A program made the translations under genes and the position numbers. DNA of 64,000 nucleotides from NCBI GenBank assembly GCA_049515555.1, contig JBEKTY010000003.1:1-64000 (forward strand), in the 5' to 3' direction. This DNA is from JBEKTY01 sp049515555 (lineage in GTDB: Bacteria > Planctomycetota > Planctomycetia > Pirellulales > Thermoguttaceae). Each line of letters begins with the position of its first letter. Within the stretch, counting starts at the first letter, position 1. Below the pieces are notes generated by a model. It was not told the origin of the DNA, did no database searches, and saw only the letters and a list, made by a program, of their open reading frames with translations. This document shows positions 27,765-37,087 of the stretch, piece by piece.

Positions 27765-30700
27765 TCAGCGCTGGTTCATCAGATCGGTGCACTGAGACCT
27801 GTGTGCCTTCCCGTCCGCGACTACGATCTCTAGCGGGCCCTGGCCTTCAACCTTCTGGCCGCGGAAGGCGGCCCGGCCACCGTCGGGCAGCTCCAGGGTG
27901 AAGTTCTGGGCGTTGGTCACCTTTACGACCAGGCAGGCCGCGCGGGCCTTGATTCCGTCGGCGTCGATCTCGTGTTGCCTCGTGTCGAGCAGGATATAAT
28001 GCGTTTCGCCTTTCCAACCGATCTTGACCCCCCGTTGGCCCTGCCAGTTCTCGATGGTCGGCCGCGGCTCATTCGGCTTGTAGGGGAACAGCGCGAGCAG
28101 GAAGCCTTGGCCCTTTTGGCCCTCGACGCGGCAGAGCACCTGCTTTTCGCTGAACGGTTTGCCGAACTTGGCCTGATGCCGGCTGCCGACGATCGGCTCG
28201 CACTGGTTGTGGATGAAGGTGTCTTTGTAGAGTTTCACCTGCGACGGCACGGCGACGTAAAGATCGGTGTCCACGCCGAACTGGCCCGTGTAGCGGGCCG
28301 AGCGCCCGGCCACGTACACGTCGTCGGCGAACCACCAACCGTTGAAGTTGGGCGTGCGCCCCTCGAATCCGCCCAGGTCGTCGCGGACGACGAGGTAGTT
28401 CATGCCCGCCGCCCGGGCGGCCTTGACGTACAGCACACGGCGCATCCAGGTGAAGGGCTCATCGAGCGGCGTGGACGGCGGCCAGGCCTGCGCGGCAATG
28501 GCGATGGCATAGTTGTCTTGCCGCGTAGGGATTTCGGCCAACGACTTCACGACCACCTGGCCTTCCAGCAAGGCCGCCCCGGGCGCGTCGGCGGCCAGTG
28601 TCACCAGGCCCCGGGTCTCGGTAATCGCCTCGGTTTTCTGATCGAAGCCGATCTGCCAGTGCAGCCGCGGCGTGACACCGTTCAAGTCCACGAAGGGCTG
28701 GTTGTGGTCGTGGTACCAGTTGCCGGGCCTGTCCTTGCCCGGGTCGGGTGCGCCGCCGGGGCGAACGTCCCAGGCCAGCGTGGTGTGGCTGACGGCGGTG
28801 CAGGCCATGGGCACGTACATGGCGCCCTCGAAATCGGTGAGCGGCACGCCCTTTTCGTTCCAGGTGAAACCGAGCTGGTCGGTGTTCGTATGGTCGATCA
28901 TGAAATTGCCGCCGACAAATGCCAGATAGGCTTCCTCGGGCGTGCCGAGCTGCCGGTAGCGCAAGAAGGCGCCGAAGCCGCGGTTGACCTGCGGCCCCAT
29001 CCGGAGCGGGCGGGGCGGGATGGCCGGATCGATCACCAGGGCATCGGGGATGCCCATGCCGCCCGACAGATCGCGACCGCCCTCGTTCCAAAGCTGCATG
29101 AGCTGGCCGGCCAGCTCGGGGTCGGTCCGCTTGAAGAACCGCGCCAGGATCGCCGGCAGCGACGAGCTGCCGGGCCGCGTGTCGCCTTCGTTCATGAGCA
29201 CGCGAATGCCCCACCGCAGGTCGATGGGCTTCATCAACTGCATGTAGTAGCGGGCGAATTTCTGAAGGGCCGGCGCCGTGGACATGTCCGCCGCCAGGCC
29301 GCTGTTGGCCATGGCGATCCACGAATAGAAGCTGGTGATCGAGGCGCCGATGTAGTGCGGACAACTGATGTGCGTGCCGTCGGCCGCGTACTCGGTCTCC
29401 AACAGCATGCGGAAGTAGCGGCCCGCGTCCTTGAGCCAGGCCTTGGCCATGGGATGATCGCTCAAGGCCGAGACGATGATGGCCCGTCCGCCCCAGCGGG
29501 CCACGGGCATGTTCATCGAGCCCCAACCGTAGTTGATCTGTTTGTCGGGCCAGGCGTCCGGCGAAACCAGGGCGTAGGTGAGGATGGCCAGTTTCTTCTT
29601 GAGCCGCCGGGCCTGCTGGGGCGTGCACAGCGGCGCGCCGCACAGGTTGTCCACCCCACCCGCGACGACCATCGCGTGCCAGTACCCCAGCATCCAGCCG
29701 GGGTAGCCGCACGTATTGTCCATGCCGTGCGACCAATAGCCGCTGATCATAAGATCGGCCTGCTTGTTGATGGCGTCGAAGTCGCGGTCGAAGTTGGGCT
29801 GGTCCTGGTGGCGGAGGAAGAAGTCCAGCGTGTTGCCCGGCGCGTCGATCCCCCGGCCCTTGAGCCGCGCGTAGTACGCTTCTTTCTCGTCGGGCTTGAT
29901 GAACAGCCGCGGGTATTGGTTGTTCATCGCCCAGTCGGTGATCCAGTGCCGCGTGATGTCGAGGCCCATGCACCGCTGGACCCGCTCGGCGTCCAGGGCG
30001 GTGGGCGAGGTAGCCGCCGGGGCGAGCATCTCCTTGCGGGTGGAAATGCGGATGGCCCACAAGCGGCGGCCCAAACCGATGGGACACTCGATCTCAAGCT
30101 GCCTGCCGCCCTGCCGCGAGATCACGCGCATGTCGTTGGCGCCCGTGCGGAGCGTGATGCCTTTGGGCGTCGGCAGGACGTTCGGGTTCCGCCAGTTCCG
30201 CACCGAGTGCGTATACACGGCCACCGCATCGGCGCCGTCGTCCTTGGTCGGACTGGTGAGGTACCACAGGACCGCGTCGGGCCGCCACTGCGTGTGGCCG
30301 GCCAGATACTTCTCCAGCCGCCGCTGGTGGCCGTTGGCAAGCGTGTACTCGGCCAGCGGGGCATTGTGGTTGTCGATTGTCACTTTGCCCTTGTCCGTGT
30401 CGGTCGACGCCTGGCCGTAGTAGGTGATCTGGTTCGGCCGGTAAGCGTCGCTCGTCAGCCGAAACACCCAATTGTTGGGGTGCGTCTCCTCCACTCCTTC
30501 GCGGTCGCCGTACCAACTCCACCATTCCCAGGCCAGCTCGTCCTTGTCGTCGGCGTACTTCTTGAACTGGTACTTGTCGTCGGGGCCGACGTCGAAGGTC
30601 TCGTCCACGTCGATGGAGTGCGAGCCGCTCCAGAGGCCGACGGTCACCGTGTGCGTCCGGCCGTTGTCGAAGGTCGTCGTTACCCGGGCCGCCAACCGCA

Positions 30701-31220
30701 CGGGGCCTTTTTCCAGCAGCACGGTCTTTGAGCTGACGGGCTGGGCTGTTTTCGTGTCGTACTCGCCGCCGCCGGTCCATTTGCCCGAGGCCGTGCGGAC
30801 GCCGAGGATGGGGGAGACGTTGCCCGCGCGGCCGTTGTTCAGCCTCACCGCGGTGTACTTGTTGGCCAGCACCAGAGTGCGGGCGTCCGTGGCAAGGCTC
30901 AGGTCCGCTGCGGTCGGGCCCTGCGCGTCGAGGTCCGCCGTAAGGGTTGTGGAAGCGTCCTGGGCCAAGCGATCGATGATCGCCAGCAGGCGTACGCCGT
31001 CCGCCGTGGCGACGACCTGAGCCGGGATGGCGTTGCCGTCCCGCTTTACCAGCACCTTGTCGGCCTTTACCCCCGGCAATTCCCACGTGATCGGCTCGCC
31101 GACCCACCCGCGGCCGAGATTGTCCTTGATCGTTAGACTCCGCTGGGCGGCCAGACTGGGATTACCGGCTGCCAACAGGCAACCGCACAACCCTGCGCAA
31201 AGCAGCTTTGTAATCGGCAT
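27765..31220 (-). CDS. Large secreted protein of unknown function, possible polysaccharide-active enzyme
   Basis: The 1151-residue protein starts at ATG 31220 with a lipobox-lacking signal peptide (MPITKLLCAGLCGCLLAAG). Residues 30-400 form beta-rich domains. A central alpha-helical region (about 430-700: GYPGWMLGYWHAMVVAGGVD, NYGWGSMNMPVARWGGRAII) resembles the alpha/alpha toroid of heparinase-like polysaccharide lyases. C-terminal beta domains (750-1151) include LDTRQHEIDADGIKA. Conserved His/Tyr/Asn candidates cannot be placed by eye, so activity is inferred only. It is transcribed towards the GH36 gene. Confidence 0.6.
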   Translation of the reverse strand: MPITKLLCAGLCGCLLAAGNPSLAAQRSLTIKDNLGRGWVGEPITWELPGVKADKVLVKRDGNAIPAQVVATADGVRLLAIIDRLAQDASTTLTADLDAQGPTAADLSLATDARTLVLANKYTAVRLNNGRAGNVSPILGVRTASGKWTGGGEYDTKTAQPVSSKTVLLEKGPVRLAARVTTTFDNGRTHTVTVGLWSGSHSIDVDETFDVGPDDKYQFKKYADDKDELAWEWWSWYGDREGVEETHPNNWVFRLTSDAYRPNQITYYGQASTDTDKGKVTIDNHNAPLAEYTLANGHQRRLEKYLAGHTQWRPDAVLWYLTSPTKDDGADAVAVYTHSVRNWRNPNVLPTPKGITLRTGANDMRVISRQGGRQLEIECPIGLGRRLWAIRISTRKEMLAPAATSPTALDAERVQRCMGLDITRHWITDWAMNNQYPRLFIKPDEKEAYYARLKGRGIDAPGNTLDFFLRHQDQPNFDRDFDAINKQADLMISGYWSHGMDNTCGYPGWMLGYWHAMVVAGGVDNLCGAPLCTPQQARRLKKKLAILTYALVSPDAWPDKQINYGWGSMNMPVARWGGRAIIVSALSDHPMAKAWLKDAGRYFRMLLETEYAADGTHISCPHYIGASITSFYSWIAMANSGLAADMSTAPALQKFARYYMQLMKPIDLRWGIRVLMNEGDTRPGSSSLPAILARFFKRTDPELAGQLMQLWNEGGRDLSGGMGIPDALVIDPAIPPRPLRMGPQVNRGFGAFLRYRQLGTPEEAYLAFVGGNFMIDHTNTDQLGFTWNEKGVPLTDFEGAMYVPMACTAVSHTTLAWDVRPGGAPDPGKDRPGNWYHDHNQPFVDLNGVTPRLHWQIGFDQKTEAITETRGLVTLAADAPGAALLEGQVVVKSLAEIPTRQDNYAIAIAAQAWPPSTPLDEPFTWMRRVLYVKAARAAGMNYLVVRDDLGGFEGRTPNFNGWWFADDVYVAGRSARYTGQFGVDTDLYVAVPSQVKLYKDTFIHNQCEPIVGSRHQAKFGKPFSEKQVLCRVEGQKGQGFLLALFPYKPNEPRPTIENWQGQRGVKIGWKGETHYILLDTRQHEIDADGIKARAACLVVKVTNAQNFTLELPDGGRAAFRGQKVEGQGPLEIVVADGKAHRSQCTDLMNQR

Positions 31221-31273
31221 CTCGTTTCTCTCCTGCGTGTCAAGAATCGTTGTCGGTCACGGATCTAGCGTGA

Positions 31274-33046
31274 TTACAGCGGGCTCCCATTTACTCTTGT
31301 CCAGGGCGAAAAAGCGCCCATGGTGTGGACCTTCACCTTGCGTTTCCATATTTTGTCTTTGCAAAAGGCGAAGAGGGTATCCATGTCCCGCCCGCCAAGA
31401 CATACGCCCGTCACGCGGCTGCGGTCGGGCACCGGCAGAATCACCTGGGTCGGGCCGTCGTCTGCACAAACCTGGATACCCCAGCGCGTGGCAACGAACA
31501 TCTGGCCTTCCTTGGCGTAACAGACGGACTCGGTGCCGGCGTCGTCTTCCCAATCGGCAACATGCAACCAGAAGAAACGCTCCTTATTGGCGAGCGTACC
31601 ATCGGGATTGATCTGATAGCTGTAAACCCATTTCGAATGCCCGTCGGCCACGGACAAGAGCCACTGGTCGGGCCGGTAGGCAAGCCCGGTAGCGAATTTC
31701 AAGCCCCAGTCGACCACAGCCTTCTTGCCGTCCTTGACAAACCACACCCTGCCTAAATCACCAGGCTTGTCGCCGGTGCTGGTGACGTAAAGGCCGCCGC
31801 CGGGCGTGGCGAGAATATATTGACCGCGAAGGCCATCGACGACAAGACTGCCCTTGCCCGATGGGTCATAACTCATAATCTTCCCCGTTGTGCTCGAAAC
31901 CGCGTAGAGTTGGCCGTCCGGGCCAAAGGAGAGACTGCTGGCTTGACCGGCATCGGACAAAAATACTTTGACGTTGCCGTCGAGCCCGATGCGGCGAACC
32001 GTGTCGCCCAGGGCATCCACGAAGAACACCTCGCCGCCGGCGTTACACGCCGGACCCCGGGCGTCGTGGCAGCCCTGGGCAAGCACTTGCCATTTTTCAC
32101 CGGGGAGGATAATGTCGCGTACCCGCGGCGCACTTGGCCCGGCCTGGACCGGCTGCGGCCAGTCTTTCCAAATGAAACTCATGGCCTCTCGAAAATAATC
32201 GTAGTAGCCGGCGACGTGCCCCCCGTTGATGATGCGGAAGAAGTAATCGTAGCCCGAAAAGCGCAGGGCTTTGTCCATTTCCTGATCGAGCAGGAACCAG
32301 TCTCCGGCACAGTTCTCCATATCCCGCGTGCCGGTGGTCAGATAGGCGCGGATCGGTTTGGCCTCGAACTTGCGGACCAGCGTGGGAAACTCATGACCGC
32401 CGCGAAAAGCGACGAAGCTGCCGCTGTTGGCATACACGCGGCTGAATGCGTCGGGACGTTCCCAGGCCGCGTTGAAAGCCGTAATTCCGCCGCTGCTGCC
32501 GCCTGCGATACAACGATCGTTGCCGCTGGCGGACAGCTTCAGGTCGAACTTCTTCGCCACGAAAGGCAAGAGCTCCTCAACCAGGAAGCGGACATTATTG
32601 TCGCCCATGCCATCGTACTCGAAACAGCGATTGCGCCGCCCCATGGCGCTATTCACGTTCGCCGGCAAGTCACCGGGCCTGACAAACACGCCGATGGTCA
32701 CGGGCATCTCCTTGGTGGCAATCAGCGTTTCCAGGAGTGATTTCTCAACGGGGTTATAACCGTCGGTCTTGACATAGACGCAGGCGGGCTTGGATCCATC
32801 GTACTGGGCCGGGATGAAAACCGCGACATCCCGGACGGTTCCCGGGAAAATGACGCTCTTGGAAAACGAACAACTCTTCGTCACGCCTTTGAGAACATCT
32901 TCCGGCTTGATGCTGGGTGCAATATAGGCCGGTGCGCCCCGCTCTTGTGCAAAAGAAGCACTTGTCACGGCGCTCGCACATAGAACCGCGATGAGGTGCA
33001 CGATCCGCCTGGTGTTCATTCTGATCGGCAAGCCTGTCGTCTTCAT
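31274..33046 (-). CDS. CE1-like esterase fused to an SMP-30/gluconolactonase-like beta-propeller
   Basis: The preferred start is ATG 33046, preceded by GGTGGA, giving 590 residues with a signal peptide. ATG 33019 is an alternative. The N-terminal half is an alpha/beta-hydrolase of the feruloyl-esterase/enterochelin-esterase type: TGTRDMENC, IAGGSSGG with nucleophile Ser184, and GGHVAGYYDYF with a candidate His. From about residue 315 the chain switches to a six-bladed propeller (FVDALGDTVRRIGLDGNVKV, DGQLYAVSSTTGKIMSYD) like SMP-30/gluconolactonase. It should deacylate a glycan and perhaps act on a sugar lactone; fusions of this type occur in planctomycetes. The protein is secreted. Confidence 0.82.
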   Translation of the reverse strand: MKTTGLPIRMNTRRIVHLIAVLCASAVTSASFAQERGAPAYIAPSIKPEDVLKGVTKSCSFSKSVIFPGTVRDVAVFIPAQYDGSKPACVYVKTDGYNPVEKSLLETLIATKEMPVTIGVFVRPGDLPANVNSAMGRRNRCFEYDGMGDNNVRFLVEELLPFVAKKFDLKLSASGNDRCIAGGSSGGITAFNAAWERPDAFSRVYANSGSFVAFRGGHEFPTLVRKFEAKPIRAYLTTGTRDMENCAGDWFLLDQEMDKALRFSGYDYFFRIINGGHVAGYYDYFREAMSFIWKDWPQPVQAGPSAPRVRDIILPGEKWQVLAQGCHDARGPACNAGGEVFFVDALGDTVRRIGLDGNVKVFLSDAGQASSLSFGPDGQLYAVSSTTGKIMSYDPSGKGSLVVDGLRGQYILATPGGGLYVTSTGDKPGDLGRVWFVKDGKKAVVDWGLKFATGLAYRPDQWLLSVADGHSKWVYSYQINPDGTLANKERFFWLHVADWEDDAGTESVCYAKEGQMFVATRWGIQVCADDGPTQVILPVPDRSRVTGVCLGGRDMDTLFAFCKDKIWKRKVKVHTMGAFSPWTRVNGSPL

Positions 33047-33076
33047 TGTTTCCACCATTTCTGCAACTGGATTATT

Positions 33077-33239
33077 AACTGGAGTTTTTGCGAATTGGCG
33101 TGAGGACCGCAAAAGCGGTCGCCCTCTCCCTCCGGGAGAGGGCCGGGGTGAGGGGAACCTGCGTTGGGCACGAAAACTGGAGACGCATGATCCTCACCCA
33201 TTTCCCCTCACCCTAGCCCTCTCCCGGAGGGAGAGGGGA
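33077..33239. repeat. Long inverted-repeat element (family C), copy 1, MITE-like
   Basis: About 162 bases resemble 50876-51037 end to end. Each copy has a ~36-base inverted pair at its ends (CCCTCTCCCTCCGGGAGAGG at left, its near reverse complement at right, with ...GGGTGAGGGG flanking) and a less conserved middle. No open frame is inside. The layout matches a non-autonomous miniature element or REP-like doublet. A single arm of the same family lies inside the gene at 51098. Confidence 0.8.
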
Positions 33240-33267
33240 CCCGGCAGCCACTCGATCCCGGTTGTAC

Positions 33268-34734
33268 TCACTGAGCCTTCCCCACCAGTTGCGGCTCCTT
33301 GGTCGGCCCGAAACCCACGTTCGACTCGGCATTGCAGACCAGAACCTCGCCGGAGAACTGCAAGCGGACCGTGACGATAAAGGGCGTTTCGTAGAAGCAG
33401 AGCCGGGCGGTGAACGTGTCGGGGGCGGTCCACGCGCCGCTGGCGGCGACTGGTTGTTGGACCGGCCCGTCCCAGGCCACCCGCCCCTTCTGCCAGGCGC
33501 CGCGACCGCAGACCGTTCGTCGCTCGACGCCGTCCACTCGCATAAGGAGCGTCGCGCCGCCCTCCTTCCCATTGCTCTGGAGCGTGATCGCTTCCAGCTT
33601 CCGCTCGTTGGCTGGGAACACGTACCTCTTGCCCCACACGTTTGCGGCAGAGGCGGCGCCTTCTTGCGGCCGAAGCGACAGACTATTCAGCCTGTGTTCG
33701 AGTTCTTTCCTCGCCGCGTCATCCGGGGCCAGCGGCGACGGCTTCATACCCGGCAGCAGTTTGTCCCACACCAGGTCCAGGACGAACTGCATGTCCTTCA
33801 CGCCGCTGGTGATGACGATCACCGCATCCTGCTGGGGCAACACGACGCAATACTGCCCGAACGCCCCGTCGCCCCGATAGGCGCCGTGACGACAGCGCCA
33901 GAACTGGTATCCGTAGCCCTGGTCCCAATCGCTCTTGGGGTTGCTGCCGTTGGCGGTCTGCCGGGCGGTGGCCGCCTCGATCCACGCCTGGGGAACAAGC
34001 TGCTTCCCCTGCCACAAGCCCTTCTGCAAATAGAGCTGGCCAAAGCGGGCAATGTCCTCGGTGCGGATGCTCAAGCCGAAACCACCGGTCGTGACGCCTT
34101 GCGGGCTGGTTTCCCAGGTGGGGTGCTCGATTCCCAGAGGCTCGAAGAGCCGCGGCCGGAGGTAATCCAAAACGGTCATGCCGGTCGCCTTCTGCACGAT
34201 GGCCGAGAGCATGTACGTGGCCGAAGTGTTATACAGGAAATGGGTGCCGGGCTTGAACGGGACGGGCTGCGCGAGGAAGGTCTTGGTCCAGGGCCGATCC
34301 GGCGTGCGCGGCGGCTCGCTGGCATGGCCCGTGGACATGCGCAGCAGGTCGCTCACGCGCATCGCCTTGAGGTTGTTGCTCGGCTCGGAGGGGGCATCCT
34401 CGGGGAAGAACTTCAGCACCTCGTCGTCCAGGCTGAGCTTCCCCTCGGCGATGGCCAACCCGACGGCCGTGGACGTGAAGCTCTTGCTGAGCGAATACAG
34501 GGAGTGGGGGGCCTCGGCCTGGTACGGCGACCACCAGCCTTCCGCCACCACGTGGCCGTGGCGCAGGAGCATGAAACTGTTCATCGACTCGACCGTCTTG
34601 TCGGCCGCCTCGACGAATGAGCGGACGGCCGAGGACGAAACGCCCTGGGCCTCCGGGCTGCTGCGCGGCAGGGCCGCTCCCATGCAGATTGCGCTATTCA
34701 GGGCCAACAGTGCGGTAACGCAGAGAGTTTTCAT
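33268..34734 (-). CDS. Secreted serine beta-lactamase-fold hydrolase (class C/EstB type)
   Basis: I start at ATG 34734 (488 residues), where a signal peptide begins (MKTLCVTALLALNSAICMG); the 63 residues upstream are derived from a palindromic repeat. The penicillin-binding-protein fold shows Ser81-x-x-Lys84 in LYSLSKSF and Tyr-Asn-Thr in FLYNTSAT. This is the catalytic arrangement of class C beta-lactamases, esterases and D-aminopeptidases. The C-terminal part (about 350-488) is a Lipocalin/DUF-like beta domain. As in most such planctomycete proteins, an esterase or peptidase role is as likely as lactam hydrolysis. It sits among glycan-degrading genes. Confidence 0.85.
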   Translation of the reverse strand: MKTLCVTALLALNSAICMGAALPRSSPEAQGVSSSAVRSFVEAADKTVESMNSFMLLRHGHVVAEGWWSPYQAEAPHSLYSLSKSFTSTAVGLAIAEGKLSLDDEVLKFFPEDAPSEPSNNLKAMRVSDLLRMSTGHASEPPRTPDRPWTKTFLAQPVPFKPGTHFLYNTSATYMLSAIVQKATGMTVLDYLRPRLFEPLGIEHPTWETSPQGVTTGGFGLSIRTEDIARFGQLYLQKGLWQGKQLVPQAWIEAATARQTANGSNPKSDWDQGYGYQFWRCRHGAYRGDGAFGQYCVVLPQQDAVIVITSGVKDMQFVLDLVWDKLLPGMKPSPLAPDDAARKELEHRLNSLSLRPQEGAASAANVWGKRYVFPANERKLEAITLQSNGKEGGATLLMRVDGVERRTVCGRGAWQKGRVAWDGPVQQPVAASGAWTAPDTFTARLCFYETPFIVTVRLQFSGEVLVCNAESNVGFGPTKEPQLVGKAQ

Positions 34735-35577
34735 GCTTGTGATTTCCGGAAGATCGGGAATTGTGAAGACGCTGAGGGCCGGTCGGCAAATAACTCCCGT
34801 ATTCATCTCGCTCCGCGAGATGGCCCTTACTCTCCCGGAGCGAGAGGAGTACGGGAAATGCGGAACCAACTCTTCGGCCGGCGGCCGGTACACACCTTGC
34901 CGAGCCGGCAGCCGGAGGCCCATTCTACCACGAGCGGCCGCCGGTTGGAACTCACCCGTGCCGGCGTGCGCGGCAAATATTTCTGGCGGCGAGGCTCGCG
35001 CCCGTTCAGCGGGTGGTTTTCCGCCCGGCGTTTACCCTGCGTTCACGCCGATCTTATGGCCGCCCATCGCGAACGGCCATCCCGGCGGGATGGTAGCTAT
35101 TAGCCGGTGGTTGAGGAGCGCGAGCGACGACACCACCGGTTCAGAGCCCTCGCAAGCGATGCGACCCCGGTTGGGGTCGAAGCGATCTCCGGCTGCGACC
35201 CCTTCCGGGGTCGGCAATTCACCAATCCGCGGACCCCGGGTGCGCTGCCGCGACCCGGGGCTACTATCTTGGAACCCTGCCGGGTTCCCCGGGCACCCCA
35301 GCGATTCCAACCGTTACCAGCAAAGCTTGCCGCGCACCTGCCGACTGCCGGCCGGGCCGGAACCGCCACCTTGGTTCGACAACTCGCCGACCCGGACGGC
35401 GCTGCAAGCTACGTCGGCAGCCCCTGGGAGCTCGACTTTGAAACCCCGTTAGGATTCAGGGAGCTGGCTCAAGGAAACGAGAGTCGAGCTGCGCGTTGTA
35501 CCGAATCCGCTTGATGGAGGGCATGGGAAGGGAAGAGCAGGATTGCCGGATAGTCGATGGTCGTCTAGTGGTATTTG
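34735..35577. other. Gene-poor, repeat-rich gap
   Basis: I see no convincing gene here. The stretch holds the family A repeat at 34796-34855 and, at about 35145-35290, family D units (CGACCCCTTCCGGGGTCGG, CCCGGGTGCGCTGCCGCGAC, then AACCCTGCCGGGTTCC) also seen near 23721. Plus-strand frames over 34178-35514 run through antisense and repeat sequence and are not supported. Confidence 0.55.
34796..34855. repeat. Imperfect palindromic repeat, family A copy
   Basis: The arms CCCGTATTCATCTCGCTCCG and its near reverse complement (ACTCTCCCGGAGCGAGAGGA, then GTACGGG) pair with a few mismatches. Together they form a copy of the element at 20150. It lies just upstream of the beta-lactamase-fold gene, and its translation gives the spurious N-terminal extension of that frame. 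Confidence 0.7.
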
Positions 35578-36906
35578 TTAGGCCGCTCGCCTCGCCGCTC
35601 GCCTTCGCCGCCAGGAAACATAAGTGGCAAGGCCAATCGCCCCGACACTGAGCAGTGCGAAGGTGGAGGGCTCGGGTGTGGGAAGGGTCACGGCGAAGAC
35701 CGTTCCGTCGCCGCTGGCGGCGTCCGATTCGGTCGTCCCGTAGAGGGTTGAGCCGATGAGCGTCAAATCGCCACCTGGCCCAGCACCATTGCTGCCGCTG
35801 AACGAGACCAAGTCCGCGGGCGTGCCGCCGCCCACGGGGATGCTGAAAACCGTGCCGAACCCGCCGGCACCGCCCCTATATGTCGTCCCGTATAGGGTTG
35901 TGCCGTCAGCGCTGAGCGTCAAACTGCCAAGCGGGTCAGAACCATCACTGCCGTTGAACGAGCCTAAGCTCGTAGGCGTGGCGCCGCCCACGGGGATGCT
36001 GAAAACGTTGCCGTTGGGGCTCGCGCCACCCTGGGAGGTCGTCCCGTAGAAGGTTGATCCGTCGGCGCTGAGCGTCAAACTGCCACTGGGGCCACAACCA
36101 TTGAGTATGCTGAACGAGCCCAGGTTCGCAGGCGTGCCACCGCCCACGGGGATGCTGAAAACGTTGCCCGAGTCATAGACGCCGCTCCGAAAGGTCGTTC
36201 CGTAGAAGGTTGATCCGTCAGCGCTGAGCGTCAAACTGCCACGGGGGCTAAAACCATTGTCGCCGTTGAACGAGGCCAAGTCCGTAGGCGTGCCGCCGCC
36301 CACGGGGATGCTGAAGACCGTGCCGTACCCGATGCCACCGAGCCCGCTCCCATAGCTGGTCGTCCCGTACAGGGTTGAGCCGATGAGCGTCAAACTGCCA
36401 CAGGGGTAGTAGCCATTGCCGCTGTCGCTGAACGAGCCCAAGGCCGTGGGCGTGCCGCCGCCCACCGGGATGCCAAAAACCGTGCCGTCGTTGTTGCTGG
36501 CACCGCCGTAATAGGTCGTCCCGTAGAGGGTTGAACCGTCAGCGCTGACCGTCAAACTGCCACGGGGGCTAGCGCCGTTGCTGCCGTTGAACGAGCCCAG
36601 GGCCGTGGGCGTGCCACCGCCCAGCGGGATGCTGAACACCGTGCCACTGCCGCTGGCGCCGCCCTGGGAGGTCGTCCCGTATAGGGTTGTGCCGTCAGCG
36701 CTGAGCGTCAAGCCGCCAAGCGGCTCAGAACCATTACTGCCGTTGAACAAGCCCAAGGTCGTAAAGGTCTGGGCACCGGCCGGGCCTGACGCCGTTGCCA
36801 GGAGGATCACTGTAGCGAGATTTGTCACCAGGCCAATTCTGTGGTGACAGCCCAATCGTTCTCGACAAAAACGAAAAGCCAAGGCACCTACGACCAAGTT
36901 AGCCAT
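35578..36906 (-). CDS. gloVer-repeat secreted protein with PEP-CTERM anchor
   Basis: The 442-residue protein has an N-terminal signal-like segment and then about eight repeats of ~45 residues of the form LGSFNGSNG...LTLSADGSTLYGTTYYGGAS...GTVFSIPVGGGTP. The repeat is the gloVer type (TIGR03803). The C-terminus TPEPSTFALLSVGAIGLATY plus Arg-rich tail is a PEP-CTERM sorting signal recognised by exosortase. It is therefore delivered to the cell surface or extracellular matrix; the exosortase is encoded elsewhere. The function of gloVer proteins is not known. Confidence 0.92.
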   Translation of the reverse strand: MANLVVGALAFRFCRERLGCHHRIGLVTNLATVILLATASGPAGAQTFTTLGLFNGSNGSEPLGGLTLSADGTTLYGTTSQGGASGSGTVFSIPLGGGTPTALGSFNGSNGASPRGSLTVSADGSTLYGTTYYGGASNNDGTVFGIPVGGGTPTALGSFSDSGNGYYPCGSLTLIGSTLYGTTSYGSGLGGIGYGTVFSIPVGGGTPTDLASFNGDNGFSPRGSLTLSADGSTFYGTTFRSGVYDSGNVFSIPVGGGTPANLGSFSILNGCGPSGSLTLSADGSTFYGTTSQGGASPNGNVFSIPVGGATPTSLGSFNGSDGSDPLGSLTLSADGTTLYGTTYRGGAGGFGTVFSIPVGGGTPADLVSFSGSNGAGPGGDLTLIGSTLYGTTESDAASGDGTVFAVTLPTPEPSTFALLSVGAIGLATYVSWRRRRAARRAA

Positions 36907-37087
36907 ATCACAACTCCCTCTAAACCTGCAACGCTACAACGGCACAACACCCCCACCGCACAGCAGACAGGGAAGTAGCCGACAGGATGCGAGCCGCTAC
37001 AAAAACCGCACCCCGGGCGTCCTGACACGATCCAGGGAACGGTTTCGCCTTCGGCGTAGGATCTGCTACCTTCTCGCCGCAAGGGCG

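Noticed and set aside
27972..30731. 919-residue plus-strand frame opposite the 1151-residue gene
   Set aside because: His/Val/Arg-rich antisense reading of the C-terminal part; no recognisable domain, whereas the minus-strand protein has a signal peptide.
34178..35452. 424-residue plus-strand frame across the repeat-rich gap
   Set aside because: It begins in antisense of the beta-lactamase-fold gene and continues through palindromes, with no conserved residues.
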